From assembly GCF_036199905.1 (NCBI RefSeq), contig NZ_CP108109.1, forward strand, positions 992,001 to 1,056,000: 64,000 bases of DNA, read 5' to 3'. Within the stretch, counting starts at the first letter, position 1. Every line of letters starts with the position of its first letter. The notes under the pieces are model-generated. The model made no database searches and had not been told where the DNA came from. It saw only the letters and a list, made by a program, of their open reading frames with translations. Below, piece by piece: positions 58,590 through 64,000 of this stretch. The DNA is from Streptomyces sp. NBC_00223 (GTDB taxonomy: Bacteria; Actinomycetota; Actinomycetes; Streptomycetales; Streptomycetaceae). The position numbers and the translations under genes are program-made.

Positions 58590-59044
58590 ATGTCCCGCAC
58601 CGCCGCCGCACCGTTCGCGCAGGACTTCGTGCCGTTCGCCACCGCCGCCCTCGACTTCCACCGCGCCCTCAACATCCCAGCGGGCCCGCTCGTCACCTCC
58701 CGAGCCGAACTCGACTCGCTGCACGAGCACTTGGTCGCCGTGTACGAGCTGCTCGACGCGCACGCGCTGCGTACCGGCTCCTTGGTACCGGCCGAGGCAG
58801 ACCACCTCGGCGCCGCGCGTACCCGGATCTGGCAGGCCGCCACCGATATCCACGCCGCCTACCACTCAGCCCCCGCCCTGGTACTGGCGAAGTCCCCGAC
58901 CGTGAGGCGTGCCACGCCGGACTGCCCGAAGGTGCACCCGAGCTGACCGTCTGCCGCCGCCACCAGGGCGCCGCCCGGCTGGTGCGTCGCCGCAGCACCC
59001 CGGCTGATCTGCACGGGCCGTTCACCGGCCTGATCCGCCACTGA
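58590..59044 (+). pseudogene. DUF6238 gene with a frameshift near the 3' end
   Basis: The frame from ATG 58590 (118 aa to the stop at 58946) begins like DUF6238 proteins of transfer operons (FVPFATAALDFHRALNIPAG, ELDSLHEHLVAVYELLDAHA). After the CCCC run near 58895 the coding signal moves to another frame and reads DREACHAGLPEGAPELTVCR, then LVRRRSTPADLHGPFTGLIR, up to the TGA at 59042, with normal high-GC codon use. A one-base change in the C run explains both halves. The shorter product may still be made. Confidence 0.65.
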
Positions 59045-59070
59045 CCCCACCCTGAGCAGGAGATACGTCC

Positions 59071-60573
59071 GTGCCCCGCACCCGCGCCACCGCCACCCAG
59101 CTCTTCGTCCCCCGCAAAACCACCCGCGAGCAGCAGCGCGCCGCCCGCACCGGGTTCGCCGAAGCCCGCCGCCAGGCCCGCCGCGCCGCAACGCCGGCCC
59201 AACGCCGGGAGGACGCGACCGGCGACGAGGAGCTGCGGCCGACCTACCCGCCCTCGGGCCGCCCTGGTCCGGCCTCCGCCCGCGGCGGAAAGCTCCGCCT
59301 GCCCGCCCACCGCATGACCACCGCCACCGTCTCCGGCGCCTACCCCTTCCTCGCCGAAGGCGGACTCGGAGCCGAGGGCATCTTCATCGGCCGCGATGTC
59401 CACGCCGAAGCCGCGTTCTGCTACGACCCGTTCTCGCTGTACAGCTCGGGCCGGATCGAAGGCTTCACCAACCCCAACGCCGTGCTCGCCGGGATCATCG
59501 GCATGGGCAAGTCCGCGCTGGCCAAGTCCATCGCCACCCGCGCCATCGCCCACGGCTACAAGGTCTACGTCCCCTGTGACCCCAAGGGCGAATGGACCAC
59601 CGTCGCCGAGGCGCTGGGCGGCTACACCATCGCCCTCGGCCCTGGTCTGCCCGGCCGGCTGAACCCGCTGGACGCCCCCGCAAAGCCCGCCTCGGTCAGC
59701 GAAGCCGACTGGGCCACCGAGACCCGCAAGCGCCGCCTCCTGCTGCTGGCCGGCCTCGCCCGCACCGTCCTGGCCCGCGACCTGCTGCCGATGGAGCACA
59801 CCGCACTCGACCTCGCCCTCGACCTCGTCGTCACCCAGGCCGAGGCAAACGGCACCGTGCCGCTGCTCGGCCAGATCGCCCACACCCTCAGCTCCCCCGA
59901 ACGCCTCGACCAAGCCCTCGGCCACCAGAGCGGACACATGGGCACCGCCGCTCAGGACCTCGCCCACGCCCTGCGCCGCCTCGTCCACGGCGACCTGTCC
60001 GGCATGTTCGACGCCCCCTCAACCGTTACCTTCGACCCGGCCACGCCGATGCTGTCCATCGACCTGTCCCGCCTCGGCGGCACCGGCGACGACACCGCCC
60101 TGGTCCTGGCCATGACCTGCGCCTCGGCATGGATGGAATCCGCCCTCGCCGACCCCGACGGCGGAAGGCGCTGGGTCATCTACGACGAAGCATGGCGCGT
60201 CATGCGCCACGTCGGCCTGCTGGAACGCATGCAGTCCCAGTGGAAACTCTCCCGCGGACTCGGCATCGCCAACCTCATGGTCATCCACCGGCTCAGCGAC
60301 CTGCTGTCCGCAGGCGACGCCGGCTCACGCGGCCGCGTGCTCGCTGAGGGCCTGCTCGCCGACTGCTCCACCCGCATCATCTACCGCCAGGAACCCGACC
60401 AGCTCGCCGCCGCGGCATCCCTCCTCGGCCTGACCGGCGTCGAAACCCAGGCCGTCGCCGCCCTCACCAAAGGCCGCGGCCTGTGGAAAGTCGCCGGCCG
60501 CAGCTTCATCACCCAGCACCTGCTCCACCCAGCCGAACGGGCCCTGTTCGACACCGACGCCAGGATGCGCTGA
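59071..60573 (+). CDS. VirB4/TraC-like conjugation ATPase
   Basis: ATPase of 500 aa energising the transfer apparatus. After a basic N-terminus comes the nucleotide-binding core with Walker A GIIGMGKSALAKS (Lys147), then YVPCDPKGEWTTVAEALGG, Walker B-like RRWVIYDEAWRVM, and the C-terminal MVIHRLSDLLSAGD, TRIIYRQEPDQL and LTKGRGLWKVAGR stretches of VirB4/TraC proteins. It lacks the N-terminal VirB4 domain, which probably resides in the SCO6880-family protein. Start GTG 59071 has AGGAG 9 nt upstream. Intact. Confidence 0.87.
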   Translation: MPRTRATATQLFVPRKTTREQQRAARTGFAEARRQARRAATPAQRREDATGDEELRPTYPPSGRPGPASARGGKLRLPAHRMTTATVSGAYPFLAEGGLGAEGIFIGRDVHAEAAFCYDPFSLYSSGRIEGFTNPNAVLAGIIGMGKSALAKSIATRAIAHGYKVYVPCDPKGEWTTVAEALGGYTIALGPGLPGRLNPLDAPAKPASVSEADWATETRKRRLLLLAGLARTVLARDLLPMEHTALDLALDLVVTQAEANGTVPLLGQIAHTLSSPERLDQALGHQSGHMGTAAQDLAHALRRLVHGDLSGMFDAPSTVTFDPATPMLSIDLSRLGGTGDDTALVLAMTCASAWMESALADPDGGRRWVIYDEAWRVMRHVGLLERMQSQWKLSRGLGIANLMVIHRLSDLLSAGDAGSRGRVLAEGLLADCSTRIIYRQEPDQLAAAASLLGLTGVETQAVAALTKGRGLWKVAGRSFITQHLLHPAERALFDTDARMR

Positions 60574-60602
60574 CCCCCGCACGGCAACAGAAGGGCCGAC
60601 CC

Positions 60603-60955
60603 GTGTTCCCCCACCCCGACTTCGAACTCTACGACAACACCGGACGCACGACCGAGCAGATCAACTCCGCCCGCACCGGCGCGCCGACGCGCGACGACCT
60701 GCTCCGCTGGTCGGTCAAGAAGGGCTCCGTACCCGAACCGGTCGGGCCCGCCATCACCACCTGGACCGACCGCCTGGCCGACGCCGAGCACAGCGAGGCC
60801 GCCCGGATCGGCACCAAACAACGGCAGCCTGTCCTCTGCGAGCAGGCAGCGCTGATCCGCTCCACGCCCGCTCTGCGGAGTACGACGGCTGTTTCTGGGG
60901 CTGTCCTCCCACCGCAGGCCCGGCCGCTCCGCCCGTCGAGCGCCGCACACGCTGA
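60603..60955 (+). pseudogene. Small transfer-operon gene, likely frameshifted
   Basis: GTG 60603 opens a frame reading FPHPDFELYDNTGRTTEQIN, then RDDLLRWSVKKGSVPEP. I do not recognise the family. The frame runs on to 61151, inside the insertion sequence, but coding quality collapses after about 60885. Adding one G near 60885 restores ALREYDGCFWGCPPTAGPA and a stop at 60953-60955, giving a 117-residue protein. A single-base loss is therefore the better explanation than a fusion with the insertion sequence. Confidence 0.5.
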
Positions 60956-61151
60956 CGCCCCCGACCACCGGATTCCGCGCGGGCCAAACCGGCGAAACCC
61001 CGGATTCTCGACCGCACCTCCACCCGTTTGCAGGTTCCCACCCAGACGGTACGTGTTCGACACGGACGCCCGATGTCCGCCTGATCTGCTTACATGGGGG
61101 CGACCAACTGATCGTTTCAGTGAGGTTCCCCCGGTGTGCGGGTGTGGCTGA

Positions 61152-62072
61152 CTAGCTGGTCGGGGCGGGTTGACGTGGTTTCGGGTTCGTTGGTTCGGTC
61201 GTCGCCCGGTTGGCGTAGTGCTTCTCTTCGTACTCGATCGGGCTGAGGTAGCCGAGCCGTTTTTGGATGCGGCGGGGGTTGTAGAAGCCGTCGATGTACT
61301 CGAAGAGCGCGAGGTTTGCTTCGGCTCTGGTGGCGAAGACGCGGCCGCGGATGCACTCGGTCTTGACCAGCATCCACAGGTTCTCCGCGAGGGCATTGTC
61401 GAACGAGTCGCCGACCGAGCCCATGGATGCCTGGATCCCGACCCTGACCAGGCGTGTTGTGAGTTTCACCGAGGTGTATTGGGTGCCGTGGTCCGCGTGG
61501 TGGACGAGTTCGCCGGGCGCGACTTCGCGGCTGGCCAGGGCGTATTCCAGCGAGGTCAGGACCAGGTCGGCGTCCGCGCGGGCGGAGGTCTCCCATGCCA
61601 CGACTCGGCGGGAGAACGCGTCCCGGATCGCCGATAGCCACAAAGGCCCCTCCTGGGTGGAGATCATGGTGAGGTCGGTGACCCACAATCGGTTCGGCCC
61701 GTTCGCGGTGAAGTCGCGTTGCACCAGGTCAGGAGCGAGTTCGGCGTCGGGGTCCCGGCGGGTGAAACTCTTGCCCCGGCGGGGGCTGATCCCGGCCAGG
61801 CCGGCCTGGCGCATGAGCCGCTCGACGCGCTTGCGGCCGACATGGACACCCTCGCGCTTGAGGACGGCGTGCACGCGGGGCGAGCCGTAGATCCCGCCGG
61901 ACTCGTCGTGGATCTGGCGGATCCTGCTGGTCAGCCCGGCGTCCTGGCGGCGCCGTTCGCACGGCTCGGTCACGGCTCGGCGCCAGCGGTAGTAGGTGGA
62001 GGAGGGGATGTCCAGTTCCCGGAGTACGGGCTCGACCCCCAGGTGCGAGTGCTCATCGAGGAGCGCGGTCAT
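61152..62072 (-). CDS. IS3-family transposase orfB (copy 2)
   Basis: Product of 306 aa, identical to the orfB at 44159-45079 except TEPTNPKPRQ here for TEPTNLKPRQ there; the other base differences are silent. The DDE stretches WVTDLTMIST, HHADHGTQYTS and DSFDNALAENLW are intact. It overlaps orfA by 4 nt. Confidence 0.95.
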   Translation of the reverse strand: MTALLDEHSHLGVEPVLRELDIPSSTYYRWRRAVTEPCERRRQDAGLTSRIRQIHDESGGIYGSPRVHAVLKREGVHVGRKRVERLMRQAGLAGISPRRGKSFTRRDPDAELAPDLVQRDFTANGPNRLWVTDLTMISTQEGPLWLSAIRDAFSRRVVAWETSARADADLVLTSLEYALASREVAPGELVHHADHGTQYTSVKLTTRLVRVGIQASMGSVGDSFDNALAENLWMLVKTECIRGRVFATRAEANLALFEYIDGFYNPRRIQKRLGYLSPIEYEEKHYANRATTEPTNPKPRQPAPTS

Positions 62073-62431
62073 CTGGGCCGGGTCGGGTCGAGCTGGGCCG
62101 CGAAAAAAGCCGAGGCCGTCCGCAGGACCTCATTGGCACGCTTGAGCTGGGCATTCTCCTTGCGCAGGGCGGCCAGCTCCTCCCGCTCGGCAGTGGTCAG
62201 CACATCGTCCCGTTCGCCGGCGTCCGCCTCGGCCTGGCGGATCCAGTTGCGCAGGGCCTCGTGGTGCACGCCGAGTTCCTCGGCCATGCGACGGATCACG
62301 GGCTTCGGCTCGGCCGCCCGGTACAACCGCACCGCACGCTCACGCAACTCCAGCGGGTACTTCCTCGGGGCAGGCATCGTCAGGGCTCCTCTCATGAAAC
62401 CCATCTGACCTGCTGTCACCATTCCCCGCAT
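62069..62431 (-). CDS. IS3-family transposase orfA (copy 2)
   Basis: Product of 120 aa, identical to the orfA at 45076-45438, with the helix-turn-helix ELGVHHEALRNWIRQAEADA and C-terminal coil. The TTTTTT run near its end is the probable frameshift region for making OrfAB. Confidence 0.93.
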   Translation of the reverse strand: MRGMVTAGQMGFMRGALTMPAPRKYPLELRERAVRLYRAAEPKPVIRRMAEELGVHHEALRNWIRQAEADAGERDDVLTTAEREELAALRKENAQLKRANEVLRTASAFFAAQLDPTRPR

Positions 62432-62554
62432 CTCGGGGGAACCTCACAGTGAGCTGGGGCAGGACGTGTGCTGGGCTGCCGGGCTCCCGTATACGGGTCC
62501 GGCGCAAGCCGCAAACCGGTAGCGCTCTGCCTTCCGCTTACATAACTTGACACA

Positions 62555-63838
62555 ATGAAAAGCGGGACGACAGATGCGGCTGACGACCCGAGCGTGGGCG
62601 GTTCCACCGGCTATGCCTCGGCACGGGACCTGCCGTCGGTTCGCCAGTTGCGTCAGCAGCTGGGACAGGCGCGGGCGCTTCGGTTCCTGATCCCCCGTGA
62701 CCAGCGCACTGACTTTGCGGCCATCGAACACCAGTTGCAACGGCTGTGCGACACGGTGGACGACTTCTACCGGGTTCTGGGACCCAGGAATTGGATCTTC
62801 CACGAGAGTCTCCCCGTCGATGCCGTCGAGGAACTCCTTGCCTCTGGTGATGGGCCCGATGCCGCCGAGGAGGCGTTCATCGCCCTGTACACCGACTACG
62901 ACGCCCTCGCGCTTCGGCTCCACGTCATCAACAGGCTGCCGGCCCTGCGCAAGCGTCGACAGCTGATCCTCAAGGCCCACGAGGACTATGCCGCCGGCCG
63001 CTACTACAGCTGCATCCACCTGTTGTTGAGCGTCATGGACGGCTTCGTCAACGAGTTCGAGACCGTACGCCGGGGCCTGCATGCCCGGCAGGCCGAGGAT
63101 CTCCACGCCTGGGACAGCGTCGTCGGGCACCACATGGGCCTGGCCAACGCACACAAGACGTTCACCAAGGGAAAAAGCGCCACCAACGAGGAGCCCGTCT
63201 ACGAGCTCTACCGCAACGGCATCGTCCACGGCAGCCTGCTCAACTACGACAACGTCGTGGTGGCCACCAAAGCCTGGAACCGCCTGTTCGCAGTCGTCGA
63301 CTGGGCCAACGCCACGATCAAGGAAAAGACCCCACCACCACCGCGGCCAACCTGGAAACAGCTGTGGCGATCACTGTCCGAACTGAGCAGAAACCAGCAG
63401 GCCAACGACGCTTGGAAGCCGTGTCGCGTCAGCGCAGACGACTCAAACTTCGCCCAGGAGGCCCCAGCATCGGCGACCGAGCAGTTCCTGACTGCCTGGA
63501 CCCGGCGCAACTACGGGCAGATGGCGCAGTGGATCTCACAGCCCTCCCAGGACACGTACGGCGCTGCCATGCCCCGCGAGGTGCGAATGCAGTACGCAGA
63601 CCACGCGCTGACGGCCTTCGCCATCCTGGCCGTCGACCACATCGCGCCGGCCTCCTGCCTGGTAGATGTCGAACTGCGTTTGGCCGGCCAACACGAGGAC
63701 GAACCCCTGCGGACCGCGATTCGATGGCTGTACGAGGACGCCGACGGGCAACCCGTATCGTCGCTTCTGCCCGGCCAATGGCGCCTGTACTGCTGGGAAC
63801 CGTACCGATTCGACCCGCCGCTCGGTTTCGCTTACTGA
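62555..63838 (+). CDS. Unrecognised protein with HEPN-like Rx4H motif
   Basis: Helical protein of 427 aa that I cannot assign to a named family. Residues about 120-240 look like a HEPN fold: LILKAHEDYAAGRYYSCIHL, LLSVMDGFVNEFE and the motif LYRNGIVHG (Arg220 to His225, Rx4H), the signature of HEPN ribonucleases used in abortive defence and toxin systems. The C-terminal about 140 residues are a separate mixed domain (SCLVDVELRLAGQHEDEPLR, WRLYCWEPYRFDPP) with no match I know. ATG 62555 has no ribosome site, and CTTGACACA lies directly upstream, so it may be leaderless or start further in. It stands alone between mobile elements. Confidence 0.6.
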   Translation: MKSGTTDAADDPSVGGSTGYASARDLPSVRQLRQQLGQARALRFLIPRDQRTDFAAIEHQLQRLCDTVDDFYRVLGPRNWIFHESLPVDAVEELLASGDGPDAAEEAFIALYTDYDALALRLHVINRLPALRKRRQLILKAHEDYAAGRYYSCIHLLLSVMDGFVNEFETVRRGLHARQAEDLHAWDSVVGHHMGLANAHKTFTKGKSATNEEPVYELYRNGIVHGSLLNYDNVVVATKAWNRLFAVVDWANATIKEKTPPPPRPTWKQLWRSLSELSRNQQANDAWKPCRVSADDSNFAQEAPASATEQFLTAWTRRNYGQMAQWISQPSQDTYGAAMPREVRMQYADHALTAFAILAVDHIAPASCLVDVELRLAGQHEDEPLRTAIRWLYEDADGQPVSSLLPGQWRLYCWEPYRFDPPLGFAY

Positions 63839-63903
63839 TCATTTCAGAATGAGTTTGGTTCAGAGTCTTGGCAGTTGGGCCGGTGGGCGGCAGAGTTCTG
63901 CAG

Positions 63904-64000
63904 GTGTCGGATGATCTTGTGCCTGATGATCTGTGGGATCGTGTCGCCCCGCTGCTTCCTTCTCGCCCGCCGCGACGTCGGCGGCATCCAGGGCGACTGC
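63904..64000 (+). CDS. IS5-family transposase, 5' part only (window edge)
   Basis: The frame from GTG 63904 reads SDDLVPDDLWDRVAPLLPSR then PPRRRRRHPGRL and runs off the window. DxLWxRxxPLLP...RHPGR is the typical N-terminus of IS5-family transposases in Streptomyces. The left end of the element should lie between 63839 and 63900; I could not fix it without the right end. Confidence 0.75.
   Translation, partial: MSDDLVPDDLWDRVAPLLPSRPPRRRRHPGRL

Larger units (their letters stand above)
61121..62446 (-). mobile_element. IS3-family insertion sequence, copy 2
   Basis: Same 1,326-bp element as at 44128-45453 with identical 13-bp ends and the same orientation, flanked here by a 3-bp duplication CAG. 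About three substitutions separate the copies. The different target duplications show two independent insertions. Confidence 0.95.

Noticed and set aside
60603..61151. Intact 182-aa protein ending inside IS3 copy 2
   Set aside because: Coding character is lost about 235 bp before the insertion sequence, and a one-base correction gives a better, shorter product.
44128..62446. Composite transposon bounded by the two IS3 copies
   Set aside because: Each copy has its own 3-bp target duplication (GGG and CAG), and the outer flanks differ, which points to two separate insertions.

Overview
The window comes from a high-GC actinomycete, most likely Streptomyces or Kitasatospora. The evidence is the codon bias, GTG starts, MbtH, an MetH of streptomycete length, IS families common in Streptomyces, and a streptomycete-type conjugation module. 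The left 40 kb is a hybrid NRPS/PKS biosynthetic gene cluster. The right 24 kb is a decaying accessory island of insertion sequences, phage-defence remnants and conjugation genes.

Cluster, plus-strand arm (89-15805): two glutamate mutase (methylaspartate mutase) subunits, a class II tRNA-synthetase paralogue of the asparagine-synthetase (AS-AR) type, an FMN protein of the glutamate-synthase superfamily, a 2,875-residue NRPS and a KS-AT-ACP polyketide synthase. Neighbouring genes overlap or nearly touch. Simplest reading (inference): glutamate is rearranged to 3-methylaspartate, amidated to a 3-methylasparagine-like unit, and used by the NRPS. The NRPS reads C-(A stump)-T-C-A-T-C-(A stump)-T-C-T, so most modules lack a functional adenylation domain. 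A regulatory gap with several palindromes and an XRE/STAND regulator (16302-17744) follow.

Cluster, minus-strand arm (39825 down to 17875): about 16 collinear genes that look like one long transcription unit with an internal promoter candidate near 21.3 kb. It encodes a PCP-TE with a dead-looking TE, a stand-alone thioesterase with a Cys in place of the nucleophile Ser, two ornithine-cyclodeaminase-family enzymes (one SbnB-like), an MBL hydrolase, an FAD oxidoreductase, a stand-alone A domain with an Asn-like pocket, a VioC/AsnO-like Fe(II)/2OG hydroxylase, a second NRPS (T-C*-A-T-T, C domain lacking the catalytic His), a full-length cobalamin-dependent methionine synthase, MbtH, a PF05118-type hydroxylase, and a trio resembling LmbB1/LmbB2/LmbY of the 4-alkylproline pathway. 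The stand-alone A domain probably serves A-less modules in trans. I see no transporter and no SAM methyltransferase in the window, and the cluster may extend to the left.

Accessory island (39826-64000): ISL3 and IS4-type elements abut the cluster. An AbiTii gene has lost its 5' end to the IS4-type element. Two nearly identical 1,326-bp IS3-family copies (44128-45453 and 61121-62446) flank a stretch that holds another IS3-family element, cas3 without Cascade or adaptation genes, a type I-E-like CRISPR array of 13 spacers, a PD-(D/E)XK nuclease, a DNA methyltransferase, and a conjugation locus (NlpC/P60 hydrolase, DUF6112, TrbL-like, SCO6880-like, DUF6238, VirB4-like ATPase). Several island genes carry frameshifts while the large synthase genes are intact, so the island appears to be decaying. 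A HEPN-like gene and the start of an IS5-family transposase end the window.

All calls come from reading the sequence and recalling families. No database search was run.
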